Position numbers and translations under genes: made by a program
Source: JANQPX01 sp039197065
GTDB taxonomy: Bacteria; Pseudomonadota; Alphaproteobacteria; Geminicoccales; Geminicoccaceae
Length of the DNA stretch: 64,000 nt
Direction of reading: 5' to 3'
Assembly: GCA_039197065.1 (NCBI GenBank)
Contig: JBCCUL010000001.1
Coordinates: 124,001-188,000 of the forward strand
Shown: positions 8,284 through 16,854 of the stretch, one piece after another
Position numbering within the stretch: position 1 is the stretch's first letter
Layout: each line of letters begins with the position of its first letter
Notes under the pieces: generated by a model
What the model was told of the DNA's origin: nothing
Database searches by the model: none
What the model saw: the letters and a program-made list of their open reading frames with translations, nothing else

Positions 8284-9252
8284 ATGTCCCAAACGCAAAG
8301 CCAGGTTTCGACGTGGAGAGGATCATCCCGTGCTCAAGCCAAGGCTGGGGGCGGCCTCTTTCAATTGGTGTTCAGGCTGGGGCCTTATGAACTGGCGCGC
8401 AAAGGCCTCGATCTCACGACAGTCGATCTTGGGGACGCAGCGGTCGCCGGGAAGGACATCGACCTCCCGCAATTCGATGGACGGGAGTTGCTGCTCACAT
8501 CCGTCCCTGATCGAGAATCGCTGGCGTCGATCTGCAAGGGGGGCGACGCGCTCGTCTACCCGTTCTATCGCTATGATCGTTGCTGGGTGACGACCGAAGG
8601 CGACTTTGAAACCTATCTGGCTTCGTTCTCGAAAACCTCGAGGAAAGGACTTCGGCGACGCGTTAGGCATCTGACATCCGTTTCCGGCGGCGAACTCGAC
8701 ATCCGACATTTTGCCGATGCGGACGAGATGGGCGTCTACTACGCCGACGCCCGAGCCGTTTCGGCGAAGACGTTCCAGGAAAAACTTATGGACGACGGAC
8801 TTCCCGCCGGCCAAGACTTCATCGAAGAGATGACGAGCCACGCGCGACATGGCCGCTGTTACGGGTCCATCCTCTATCTCGACGATAAGCCGATCAGCTA
8901 TCTCCACTGTGAAAAGCGAGGCAGTGGCTGGCTTGCCGTCTATGGCGGTTTCGACCCCGCCTATGCCAAGCTGTCGCCGGGAACGGTCCATCTCCTTTCG
9001 ATCCTGGAGAGGTCTTTCGACGATCGGCTTTGCGCGTTCTTCGACTTCGGGCCGGGCCGCAGCGACTACAAGCAGTCCTTCGCGACCGACGCCGTGCCGT
9101 CCTCGGACATCCTGTTGCTCAGGAAGACAGGGCTTAATCATCTGCTCGTCCGCACCCATAAAGCGCTGAGAAAGGTCACCCGCTGGGGCGGCAGGGTCGC
9201 GGACCGGCTCCAGCTGAAAACCCTGATCAGGCAGAAAATCCGCGGCCGCTAG
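8284..9252 (+). CDS. FemAB/CelD-like GNAT-fold acyltransferase
   Basis: A 322-residue protein. The central part (about 120-270) has the layout of the BioF2-like/CelD GNAT fold: SKTSRKGLRRRVRHL, then YYADARAVSAKTFQ, YGSILYLDDKPISYLHC and VYGGFDPAYAKLSPGTVHL, ending with the conserved FDFGPGRSDYKQSF. Such enzymes are frequent in exopolysaccharide gene sets, where they add acyl groups to sugars or aminoacyl groups to wall precursors. No signal peptide is seen, so it acts in the cytoplasm. It follows the flippase gene on the same strand and carries its own CtrA-like box upstream. The substrate is unknown. Confidence 0.8.
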   Translation: MSQTQSQVSTWRGSSRAQAKAGGGLFQLVFRLGPYELARKGLDLTTVDLGDAAVAGKDIDLPQFDGRELLLTSVPDRESLASICKGGDALVYPFYRYDRCWVTTEGDFETYLASFSKTSRKGLRRRVRHLTSVSGGELDIRHFADADEMGVYYADARAVSAKTFQEKLMDDGLPAGQDFIEEMTSHARHGRCYGSILYLDDKPISYLHCEKRGSGWLAVYGGFDPAYAKLSPGTVHLLSILERSFDDRLCAFFDFGPGRSDYKQSFATDAVPSSDILLLRKTGLNHLLVRTHKALRKVTRWGGRVADRLQLKTLIRQKIRGR

Positions 9253-9300
9253 TGGCTCGTTTCGATCATAAGACTTCCTTGTGATCGAAACAGAAGAACC
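9249..9300 (+). repeat. Dispersed hairpin repeat, type 3 (copy 1)
   Basis: A hairpin with arms at 9259-9272 (GTTTCGATCATAAG) and 9278-9291 (CTTGTGATCGAAAC), 14 bp with one G-T type mismatch, and a 5-nt loop. It starts in the stop codon of the preceding gene (CTAGTGGC). The reverse complement of 40817-40868 aligns over the whole length. It may help end transcription of the preceding gene. Confidence 0.6.
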
Positions 9301-9409
9301 AGGTTCGGCTCAGGCCGGGAAGGGGTTTCGAGCTTTGGTCGGCAATGGCATGGTGATTTGAGCCTGAAACGCCATCCGCCCGCCATCGCGCGGACCCGAC
9401 GAGAACGCC

Positions 9410-11557
9410 ATGTCCGATGCTATCCCTCTTCTAGGTTATTCTGACAAACTCTCAGGCCGTCCCGGTGATGTGATCGGCTTCAAGGTTTCCTCCTATCTTA
9501 GAGAGGATTTTTCAGCGCGCCTGGTGCGCATCATCTCCGCCGATCCCAACCCGGATGGCCCCGGTATGATCGAGGAGGAGGTGCCTTCGGCTTTCGCCGG
9601 CAATTATCCCTCCAGGGCGCAGCCTTTTTTCCCGGGGTCCTATGTGCGGTTCGAAAAGCGGCTCGAGCTCGAGGCGGGGCGCGGCCTGACATTGGAAGCC
9701 GTCATCTGGCCGACGTTGATCAATGGTCAGCAACAGGTGGTGCTGGCGGCGGGCGAGGCCGCCTTGCTGCTCAATGGCGACGGGTCGCTCGGCGGTGAGC
9801 TCGGGGGGTATCGGTTTTCCACGGATGTGCCTCTTAAAGAACGCCACTGGTATCGCGTCCGTTTTTCCTATGACCCGGCGAGAAAGCAGGTCACGCTGTG
9901 GCAGCGCGTCACCGGGCCGACGGGGGATGTAGGCGAGGTGGTCAGCCGGTCCGCCGGTGCGAGCGTCGACCTCGGCAAAGAGGTCGCCGTCAGCATTGCT
10001 GCGCGCCAAGTCGACGGGCCGGCGTCCGGTCATTTCAATGGCAAGATCGAAGCGCCCGCGATCTATGCGTCGTTCGAGCCGGATGAAGCGGCGCTCTTGG
10101 CGCGTTTCGACTTTTCCGCAGATATCTCGACGACCAAAGTCAAGGCCGTCGGTCCTGCCGAGTTGCACGGCAACCTCGTCAACCTGCCGGCGCGTGGCAT
10201 GACCGGATCGCTCTGGGACGGCAGCGAGCATTGCTGGCGCCACAAGCCGGAGCACTATGCGGCGATCCATTTTCATGAGGACGACATCTACGATTTCGGC
10301 TGGGAGACGGATTTTTCGTTCACGATTCCCGAGGATCTGCCGTCCGGCGTCTATGCGGCGCGCATCGGATCAGGTGAGCATGAAGATGCCATCCCGTTTT
10401 TCGTGTGCCCGTCAAGGCAGGGGCGCCTCGCCCCCGCCCCGCTCTGCGTGTTGGTGTCGACCTTTACCTATTCGGTCTATGGCAACCATGCGCGTCCCGA
10501 TTTCGCCCCGTCATGGAAGGATGAATTCGCGCGCTGGGGGGCGTATCCGCACAATCCGGCGGAGCATCAGGACTATGGTCTCTCGACCTACAACTATCAC
10601 AGCGACGGCTCCGGCATCTGCCATGCCTCGCACCGAAGGCCGCTCTTCAATATGCGGCCCGGTTATGTGACGTTCGGCTACGGGCCGGGCTCGCGTCATC
10701 GGCACTTTCAGGCGGACAGTCATCTGATCGCCTGGCTGCATGCAAAAGGTTGCGACTACGACATCGTCACCGACCAGGAACTGCACGATGACGGGATCGA
10801 GGCGATCCGCGGTTACAAGGCGGTGACGACCGGCAGCCATCCTGAATATCACACGGCCGAGACGCTGGATGCACTGCAGGGCTACCGCGATGCGGGGGGA
10901 AAGCTCCTCTATCTCGGCGGCAACGGCTTTTACTGGCGTGTCGCGCTGCATCAAAGCGAACCGGGGGCGATCGAGATCCGGCGGGCGGAAAGCGGTATTC
11001 GCGCCTGGGCCGCTGAGCCCGGCGAATATTACAACGCGTTTGACGGCGCCTATGGCGGTCTCTGGCGGCGGAATGGCAGGCCGCCTCAGGCGCTGGCGGG
11101 TGTGGGCTTTTCAGCGCAGGGGCAGTTCGAAGGATCGTACTACCGCCGAAAGGTCGAAAAAGACGACCCGGACGTCGGCTGGATTTTTGCGGGCATCAAC
11201 GACGAGATCCTCGGCGATTTTGGCTTGTCGGGCGGGGGGGCTGCCGGTTTCGAGTTGGACCGCGCCGACCCGAGGCTCGGGACGCCGGACAATGTCCGGG
11301 TTCTGGCGAGTTCGGAAGCTCACGGCGAAACCTTCGTGCTGGTGCCGGAAGAGAAGCTGACGCATATCACCAATTGGCCGAACGAGCCGGAGCAGGATCT
11401 GCTGCGTGCCGACATGATCTATTTTGACGTGCCGGGCGGCGGCGCGGTTTTCTCGACGGGGTCGATTACCTTTTGCGGCTCGCTGCCCTGGAACAATTTC
11501 GACAACAACATCTCAACCTTGCTTGGCAATGTGCTGGATCGGTTTCTATCGGACTGA
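9410..11557 (+). CDS. N,N-dimethylformamidase large (beta) subunit-like protein
   Basis: A 715-residue protein resembling the large subunit of N,N-dimethylformamidase, an iron amidohydrolase that releases dimethylamine and formate. The N-terminal part (about 50-230) is a lectin/laminin-like beta domain (YVRFEKRLELEAGRGLTLEA). The rest holds the amidohydrolase-like region, with VLVSTFTYSVYGNHARPDF, HRRPLFNMRPGYVTFG, HLIAWLHAKGCDYDIVTDQE and YLGGNGFYWRVALH. No small subunit gene (about 130 residues) is adjacent, so activity on dimethylformamide itself is doubtful; stand-alone relatives of unknown substrate are common in Alphaproteobacteria. No signal peptide is visible. Confidence 0.85.
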   Translation: MSDAIPLLGYSDKLSGRPGDVIGFKVSSYLREDFSARLVRIISADPNPDGPGMIEEEVPSAFAGNYPSRAQPFFPGSYVRFEKRLELEAGRGLTLEAVIWPTLINGQQQVVLAAGEAALLLNGDGSLGGELGGYRFSTDVPLKERHWYRVRFSYDPARKQVTLWQRVTGPTGDVGEVVSRSAGASVDLGKEVAVSIAARQVDGPASGHFNGKIEAPAIYASFEPDEAALLARFDFSADISTTKVKAVGPAELHGNLVNLPARGMTGSLWDGSEHCWRHKPEHYAAIHFHEDDIYDFGWETDFSFTIPEDLPSGVYAARIGSGEHEDAIPFFVCPSRQGRLAPAPLCVLVSTFTYSVYGNHARPDFAPSWKDEFARWGAYPHNPAEHQDYGLSTYNYHSDGSGICHASHRRPLFNMRPGYVTFGYGPGSRHRHFQADSHLIAWLHAKGCDYDIVTDQELHDDGIEAIRGYKAVTTGSHPEYHTAETLDALQGYRDAGGKLLYLGGNGFYWRVALHQSEPGAIEIRRAESGIRAWAAEPGEYYNAFDGAYGGLWRRNGRPPQALAGVGFSAQGQFEGSYYRRKVEKDDPDVGWIFAGINDEILGDFGLSGGGAAGFELDRADPRLGTPDNVRVLASSEAHGETFVLVPEEKLTHITNWPNEPEQDLLRADMIYFDVPGGGAVFSTGSITFCGSLPWNNFDNNISTLLGNVLDRFLSD

Positions 11558-11608
11558 TTGCGTTACCCGGCAGTGACGACGCTGAAGGCGTCATGATAGC
11601 GGCGTCGC

Positions 11609-12031
11609 TTAACTCCTGAGCCGGTCAAGCATGATCAGAACTGTCCGGAAGCTCACTTCGGCTACAGCCCAGATCGCCAGGCCCCAGACAAGCGAATTCG
11701 CGAGCATGGCCAGAGGCATCAGTATGTCCAAGACTCCCGCTGGCAGGAATGTCGGCGGCAATCGGTCCAGGAGCGTGGTTAGGGGGATGACGATCGGCCA
11801 GCTTAGAAACTGAAGCGCCTCCCAGAGGGGACCGTAGATCTCAAGTGTCTTGGGCGAGAGGTCGGGCTGTTCGCCGTTCGGTCCCGGCTCGAAGATCTCG
11901 ACGACGCGCGTCGTAACGAGCGAGACAATGAGAAACATATGGGTGAGGGTGAATACGACTACGGCCGCGACGCGCAGGGGCCAGAGGTTGATTGGTCGCC
12001 AGGGCATGTCTTCTGTGGCTCCGCTGGTCAT
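11609..12031 (-). CDS. Small membrane protein of unknown function
   Basis: A 140-residue protein with three or four hydrophobic segments: VAAVVVFTLTHMFLIVSLV (about 22-40), a membrane-proximal stretch around FLSWPIVIPLTTLL, and ILMPLAMLANSLVWGLAIWA (about 103-122). The N-terminus is short and cytoplasmic-like. It is convergent with the dimethylformamidase-like gene and lies downstream of xseA on the same strand. I do not recognise a family. Confidence 0.65.
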   Translation of the reverse strand: MTSGATEDMPWRPINLWPLRVAAVVVFTLTHMFLIVSLVTTRVVEIFEPGPNGEQPDLSPKTLEIYGPLWEALQFLSWPIVIPLTTLLDRLPPTFLPAGVLDILMPLAMLANSLVWGLAIWAVAEVSFRTVLIMLDRLRS

Positions 12032-12082
12032 GAATGATCAGCGATGCCTGCCATATCGAATCTGAACGACGCCAGAACGGGC

Positions 12083-13654
12083 CTAAAGCAATTGCCCCTG
12101 GCCGCCGTCGCCCCCGGTGGGCTTCTTGGGTTTTCGTTTGGGTTTGGCCGCTACGTCTGTTGTGATGATCGCAGATGTCCTGCCGTCGGCGAATTCGATC
12201 TCGACACTCGTCTCCTTCTTCGCTTCAGCTGCCGATGGGAGGGGGCGTCCCCGCTCGTCGCGGACGAGGGCGAAGCCGCGGGCGAGGGTTCCCTGGTAGC
12301 TGTAGCTTTGGAGGAGACTGCCTGCGTTCTGCAGACGATCATGCGCCTTGGCGAGGCGGCTCTCGAAGGCATGGGTTTTTCGCGCGGTCAGATCGGCCAG
12401 CGTGGTGCGATGGCGTGGCAGACGCGTTCCGATCTCGTCCAGGTTCAGACGCTGGCTAAGACCTGCAAGGTCCCGCTCGCGACTGCGGATCTCGGCCTTG
12501 AACAGCTGGTCCAGCTGACTTGCCGGATTTCGCAGACGAAGGGACGCGTCGCGCAGAAGGCTTGCCGGGCTGCCCAGCCTGGCTGCGGCTTCGGCAAGGG
12601 CGCTGCGTGCACGGTCGATGCGTGAACGGAGGCCATGAGGCAGGCGATCAGCGAGTTCGTCCAGGCGCTGGCTCGCCTGACCGAGCAGCGTGACGGGATC
12701 GGGCAAGCCGCGTGCGAGGCCGTCGATGGTCTGACGGCGCTCTTTCAAGCCGCGATCGATGCCGGCGAATGTCCGAGCGCCAAGATCGGTGACACGCGCA
12801 AGGAGTTCGGCGCGCACCGGCACGGCGAGTTCGGCGGCTGCGGTCGGTGTCGGTGTTCGATGATCGGCGGCGAGATCGATCAGCGTGGTGTCGGTCTCGT
12901 GGCCGACGGCCGAAATCAGCGGGATGGCGCTCTCGGCTGCGGCGCGCACCACGATCTCCTCGTTGAACGCCCAGAGATCCTCGAGCGACCCGCCGCCCCG
13001 AGCCACGATGATAACATCCGGCTTTAGAGTGACCCCATCGGCTGGCAGCCGATTGAAGCCTTGGATGGCGGCGGCGATTTCGTCCTTGGCTTTGTCGCCC
13101 TGAACCGCCACCGGCCAGAGGAGCACATGGCGCGGAAAGCGTTCGCCGATGCGGTGCAGGATATCCTGGATAACCGCACCTGTCGGCGATGTGACCACAC
13201 CGATGACTGACGGGAGGAAAGGAAGTTCACGCTTACGCTCGCCGTCGAACAGACCTTCCGCCGCCAGCTTTTTCTTGCGTTCTTCCAGCAGCGCCATCAG
13301 GGCGCCTGCGCCCGCCGGCTCCAGGCGATCGATGACGATCTGATATTTGGAGCGGCCGGCATAGGTGGTGATCCGCCCGGACGCGACCACCTCCAGGCCG
13401 TCTTCCGGCTGGAAGCCGAGCTTGCCTGCCGTGCCGCGCCAGCAGACGCCGTCGATCAGGGCGCGTTCGTCCTTGAGCGCGAAATAGAGATGGCCGGACG
13501 CCGCCCGCTTGAAGCCGGAAATCTCGCCGCGTACGCGCACGTAACCATAGGCGTCTTCGATCGTGCGCTTCAGCGCGCCGGAAAGCTCGCTCACCGTGAA
13601 TTCGGCGATGTTCGGTCGCGCCGCCTGGACGTCTTCCGATTCAGCTGGCCGCAT
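12083..13654 (-). CDS. xseA: Exodeoxyribonuclease VII large subunit
   Basis: A protein of 523 residues from ATG 13654 (AGGAG five bases upstream); a longer reading from 13708 is possible. An OB-fold nucleic-acid-binding domain (ISGFKRAASGHLYFALKDE) is followed by the catalytic core with GVVTSPTGAVIQDILHR, ARGGGSLEDLWAFNEE and SAVGHETDTTLIDLAADHRT, all diagnostic of XseA. The C-terminal half is a long alpha-helical, coiled-coil-prone region, and the end carries the usual LARGFALVRDERGRPL. With XseB it degrades single-stranded DNA; xseB is not in this window. Confidence 0.96.
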   Translation of the reverse strand: MRPAESEDVQAARPNIAEFTVSELSGALKRTIEDAYGYVRVRGEISGFKRAASGHLYFALKDERALIDGVCWRGTAGKLGFQPEDGLEVVASGRITTYAGRSKYQIVIDRLEPAGAGALMALLEERKKKLAAEGLFDGERKRELPFLPSVIGVVTSPTGAVIQDILHRIGERFPRHVLLWPVAVQGDKAKDEIAAAIQGFNRLPADGVTLKPDVIIVARGGGSLEDLWAFNEEIVVRAAAESAIPLISAVGHETDTTLIDLAADHRTPTPTAAAELAVPVRAELLARVTDLGARTFAGIDRGLKERRQTIDGLARGLPDPVTLLGQASQRLDELADRLPHGLRSRIDRARSALAEAAARLGSPASLLRDASLRLRNPASQLDQLFKAEIRSRERDLAGLSQRLNLDEIGTRLPRHRTTLADLTARKTHAFESRLAKAHDRLQNAGSLLQSYSYQGTLARGFALVRDERGRPLPSAAEAKKETSVEIEFADGRTSAIITTDVAAKPKRKPKKPTGGDGGQGQLL

Positions 13655-14119
13655 GCTGGCTCCTGCGTTTGAGGTAACGGGCATACGCGTCCGCTTCTCC
13701 AGGATCAAGGGTTCAGCTGCCTGGCTGTCGGTATCGCACGGGTGAGGAAAGCGCGGAGGTTATGCGGACGTTGGATCAGTTTTTGTCACCACGGGATCGT
13801 CATGCCAACAACAACTCCCCCTTTGTGGTTGATTCGATGGGAAAAAACCAATGACTGCCAAGAGTCTTCGTTGATTTCACTATCAGTCTATGGTCAATCT
13901 CAAACGCTTCCGCGAGCTGTTTGGGATCAGCGCGCGGAAGAGGGACCGAAAAGCAATTCATTGTCGACATTCATAATCGATGCTGCGTTTTTCGCCCCTG
14001 AAGGATGGACGAGGCGAGGGGATGTTGGAGACATCCGTTCGCTTCCAAAAGGCGGCCTTACCGATCGTGCTGCAGCACTTGGGAAGAGCGCTGGAACCAA
14101 ATAACTTTGGAGGGATATC
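13655..14119. other. Intergenic region upstream of the RTX-type gene
   Basis: About 465 bp with no convincing gene. It is less GC-rich than its surroundings between 13790 and 13990, fitting promoter and leader DNA for the RTX-type gene. The only tight feature is the ribosome binding site TTGGAGGG about 8 bases before ATG 14120. A 28-codon frame at 13890 has no ribosome binding site. Confidence 0.5.
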
Positions 14120-15220
14120 ATGGTAGCGTTTCTCGGGCCATTACTCGGCTCACTCGGCGGCTCGCAGCTTTTTGGCTCGCTGGCCGGCGGCCTTGCTGGA
14201 AAGTCACTGCTCGGACAGCTCCTCGGCGGTGGTCTCCCCAACATTCTGTCCAGCCTGTTCAGCGGTCCTCAGCATGGTGGCGCCCACGCCGGCGGCAATC
14301 AGCAGACCAACGAGCTTCTCGGCGATATCAAGGATCTGCTGAGCGAACTGCTCGGCAAGGACGGCGAGTGCAAGAAGGGTGGTCATGATTGCGATGGCGG
14401 CAAGATGTATGGCAGCCGCTGGGATGACCAGATGTATGGCGGTCGTTGCGACGACAAGATGAAGGGCGGTTGTGGCGACGACGACATGTATGGCGGTCGC
14501 GGTGACGACAAGATGAAGGGCGGTTGTGGCGACGACGACATGTATGGCGGTCGCGGTGACGACAAGATGAAAGGCGGCCGTGGCGACGACGACATGTATG
14601 GCGGTCGCGGTGACGACAAGATGAAGGGCGGTCGTGGCGATGACTGCATGTATGGCGGTCGCGGTGACGATAAGATGAAGGGTGGTCGCGGTGACGACTG
14701 CATGCATGGCGGTCGCGGCGACGATCGGATGTATGGCGGCCGTGGCGACGACTATATGTCGGGTGGTTGCGGCCACAACTACATGAATGGCGGCCGTGGC
14801 GATGACACCTATGTCATCAAGCCCGGCAGCGACAATGTCATCGCCGATGGCCGTGGCCGACATGATACCGTCAAGCTCGAGGGTGATCGCGACGACTATA
14901 CCATGGAGCGTCGTGGCGATGATCTGATCCTCACCAACAAGGAAGACGGCACCCGCGTCGTCATCAAGGATCAGTTCGACGGCAAGGGCGGGGTCGACAA
15001 GCTGCAGTTTGATGATGGTTGCTTCGACGACTTCGACAGCATCGAAGAGGATTGCGGCTGCGATCCGACGCCGCCTTCCTGTGGTGATCATGACAGCTGG
15101 AAGCCGATGCCCTATCCGATGCCCATGCCTGACCATTATGACCGCGGCGGCGAAGGCGGCGGACATGATGGTGGGGATTGCGGCAGCGACAATGGCGGTG
15201 ACAGCTGCTCATCATCTTAA
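14120..15220 (+). CDS. RTX-type repeat protein with Met- and Cys-containing nonapeptides
   Basis: A 366-residue protein. Residues 1-50 are glycine-rich and hydrophobic (LLGSLGGSQLFGSLAGG), and about 60-80 is helical. Residues 98-232 are fifteen tandem nonapeptides of the RTX form GGxGxDxUx, with Met in the usual aliphatic U position and alternating units GGRGDDKMK and GGxGDDDMY; some units contain Cys. A C-terminal haemolysin-type segment follows (DTYVIKPGSDNVIADGRG, DTVKLEG, DDLILTNKEDGTRVVIKDQF), then an acidic, Cys-, Gly- and His-rich tail. Known RTX repeats bind calcium in a beta roll and such proteins leave by type I secretion. No transporter genes are adjacent. Met and Cys make binding of other metals conceivable (inference). 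Confidence 0.85.
   Translation: MVAFLGPLLGSLGGSQLFGSLAGGLAGKSLLGQLLGGGLPNILSSLFSGPQHGGAHAGGNQQTNELLGDIKDLLSELLGKDGECKKGGHDCDGGKMYGSRWDDQMYGGRCDDKMKGGCGDDDMYGGRGDDKMKGGCGDDDMYGGRGDDKMKGGRGDDDMYGGRGDDKMKGGRGDDCMYGGRGDDKMKGGRGDDCMHGGRGDDRMYGGRGDDYMSGGCGHNYMNGGRGDDTYVIKPGSDNVIADGRGRHDTVKLEGDRDDYTMERRGDDLILTNKEDGTRVVIKDQFDGKGGVDKLQFDDGCFDDFDSIEEDCGCDPTPPSCGDHDSWKPMPYPMPMPDHYDRGGEGGGHDGGDCGSDNGGDSCSSS
14411..14815 (+). repeat. Tandem 27-bp / 54-bp coding repeats
   Basis: Fifteen 27-bp units encode the nonapeptides of the RTX-type protein, arranged largely as 54-bp double units (GGRGDDKMK plus GGxGDDDMY). Several neighbouring double units are nearly identical at DNA level, so copy number could vary by slippage or recombination. 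The first unit (GSRWDDQMY) and the fourteenth (GGCGHNYMN) are degenerate. The strand opposite is also open over most of the array, a side effect of the repeat. Confidence 0.9.
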
Positions 15221-15259
15221 GTGCGAACGCCTCTTCGGCGCTAAGCGCTAGATAAGAAG

Positions 15260-15291
15260 AACGGCGGTCCGAAATTGGGCCGCCGTTTTTT
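15260..15291 (+). terminator. Rho-independent terminator after the RTX-type gene
   Basis: Stem AACGGCGGTCC (15260-15270), loop GAAATT, and returning arm GGGCCGCCGTT, followed by TTTT. It lies about 40 bp past the RTX-type stop and before the convergent smpB end. The A before the stem may let it also work on the other strand. Confidence 0.85.
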
Positions 15292-15338
15292 GTCTGGCGA
15301 TGAAGTCCCGGTAACGACTCCGCAACAGCGTCAAAAAA

Positions 15339-15818
15339 TCAGTCGCGAAGATTTTTCTTGAAGAGCTGTTCCTTTTCGCGCTTCCAGTCCCGGTCCTTGA
15401 TGCTGTGACGCTTGTCGACATTGGACTTGCCGCGCGCGAGGCCGATCTCCAGCTTGGCGAGGCCGCGCGGGTTGAAGTAGAGCGACAGCGGGATGATGGT
15501 CTGGCCCTTCTTTTTGACGGCGCCCGCAAGCTTGTTCATCTCTTTCCGTTTAAGGAGCAGCTTGCGCGGTCTTCTGGGCTCGTGATTGAAGCGGTTGCCG
15601 CCGCGATATTCCGAGATTGTGGCGTTGACCAAAAAGATCTCGCCATCCTGCTCGGCGGCATAGGCTTCATTGATCGTCGCCCTGCCATCGCGCAGCGATT
15701 TTACTTCGGTGCCGACCAGCATGATGCCGGCCTCGAAGCGTTCATCGATGAAATAGTCATGGGTCGCCCGGCGGTTTCTGGCGATGACCTTCCGCCCGGG
15801 CGCCTGCTCCTTGGACAT
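15339..15818 (-). CDS. smpB: SsrA-binding protein
   Basis: A 159-residue protein of the usual SmpB length. RNRRATHDYFIDERFEAGIM, LVGTEVKSLRDGRATINEAY and LKRKEMNKLAGAVKKKGQTI are diagnostic; the tail KRHSIKDRDWKREKEQLFKK is the conserved basic C-terminus that enters the ribosome. SmpB binds tmRNA and rescues stalled ribosomes. It starts four bases after dapA ends, so the two are cotranscribed, an order common in Alphaproteobacteria. The tmRNA gene itself is not in the window. Confidence 0.98.
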   Translation of the reverse strand: MSKEQAPGRKVIARNRRATHDYFIDERFEAGIMLVGTEVKSLRDGRATINEAYAAEQDGEIFLVNATISEYRGGNRFNHEPRRPRKLLLKRKEMNKLAGAVKKKGQTIIPLSLYFNPRGLAKLEIGLARGKSNVDKRHSIKDRDWKREKEQLFKKNLRD

Positions 15819-15822
15819 GACG

Positions 15823-16698
15823 TCAGTTGATCAATCCGGCTGATGTCATCGCCTGGTCCACCGCCTGCTTCGCCATCTCAGAACACTCGACCAGCGGCAG
15901 ACGGATCTCGGCTTCGACCTTGCCCAGCCGTGACAGAGCATATTTGACCGGACCTGGGTTGGCCTCGATGAACAGATCTTTGTGCAGCGGCATCAGACGC
16001 CGGTGAATGGCCAGCGCTTCGTCGTGATCACCGCGCTGCCAGGCCTGATGCATCTCGGAGCAAAGGCGAGGCGCTACATTAGCGGTGACCGAGATGGCGC
16101 CGTTGCCGCCATGGGCGAGAAAGGCGAGCGTGTTGGCATCCTCGCCCGTAAGCTGGCAAAAATCCTGTCCGCAGGTTTCGGTCGTCCATACGGGCCGTGC
16201 GATGTCGCCGGTCGAGTCCTTGACGCCGGCGATGTTGGGTAGTTTGGCGAGCGCCGCCATGGTCTCGATGCTCATGTCGATGACGCAGCGTCCGGGAATG
16301 TTGTAGATGATCAACGGAATGTCGACCGCCTCGGTGATCGCTTTGTAATGGGCATAGAGGCCGGCCTGGGTCGGCTTGTTGTAATAGGGCGTCACCACCA
16401 GCGCCGCATCCGCGCCGGCTTGTTTGGCATGTTTGGTAAAGTCGATCGCTTCGGCCGTGGCGTTCGAGCCGGTGCCGGCAATCACCGGGATGCGTCCGGC
16501 GACGGCATCGACCGTGATCTCGATCACCTTCTTATGCTCATCATGATCCAGGGTCGGCGACTCGCCTGTCGTGCCGACCGGGACGATGCCATGGGTGCCC
16601 TGATCGACATGCCAGTCGATCAGATCGCGAAGCGACTTTTCGTCGACGGCGCCGTTGCGAAATGGCGTGATCAACGCCACAATGGACCCGCGAAACAT
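15823..16698 (-). CDS. dapA: 4-hydroxy-tetrahydrodipicolinate synthase
   Basis: A 291-residue TIM-barrel aldolase condensing pyruvate with aspartate semialdehyde in the lysine/diaminopimelate pathway. Visible are the GTTGESPTLDHDEH motif (about 43-56), the Tyr of VTPYYNKPTQAGLYAHY, YNIPGRC and the Schiff-base Lys in NIAGVKDSTGD. The ribosome binding site GAGAGGA precedes ATG 16698. It is the first gene of a dapA-smpB unit and is divergent from the lytic transglycosylase gene, so the 156-bp gap at 16699-16854 holds two promoters. Confidence 0.97.
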   Translation of the reverse strand: MFRGSIVALITPFRNGAVDEKSLRDLIDWHVDQGTHGIVPVGTTGESPTLDHDEHKKVIEITVDAVAGRIPVIAGTGSNATAEAIDFTKHAKQAGADAALVVTPYYNKPTQAGLYAHYKAITEAVDIPLIIYNIPGRCVIDMSIETMAALAKLPNIAGVKDSTGDIARPVWTTETCGQDFCQLTGEDANTLAFLAHGGNGAISVTANVAPRLCSEMHQAWQRGDHDEALAIHRRLMPLHKDLFIEANPGPVKYALSRLGKVEAEIRLPLVECSEMAKQAVDQAMTSAGLIN

Positions 16699-16854
16699 TG
16701 TGTAAATCCTCTCGACGGACTATGCCTTGGTGAACCTCGTGGCACCATAAGAGCAGCCAGCAGGTGCGGCAAGTGGAGTGCGCGCATCCTGTCGTAGGAG
16801 GCTTGGTGTTTTCAGGGGGATTGCTGGATTGGCGATAAGGCTACGCGGGGCATT

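Noticed and set aside
13890..13976. A 28-codon basic frame (MVNLKRFRELFG...).
   Set aside because: No ribosome binding site and no coupling to a neighbour; too short to support.
13742..14104. A 120-codon plus-strand frame before the RTX-type gene.
   Set aside because: Its sequence has no family character, starts inside the xseA upstream region, has no ribosome binding site and ignores the composition change inside it.
14204..15166. A 320-codon minus-strand frame opposite the RTX array.
   Set aside because: It is the mirror of the tandem repeat; the plus-strand protein has a good ribosome binding site, RTX motifs and a terminator.
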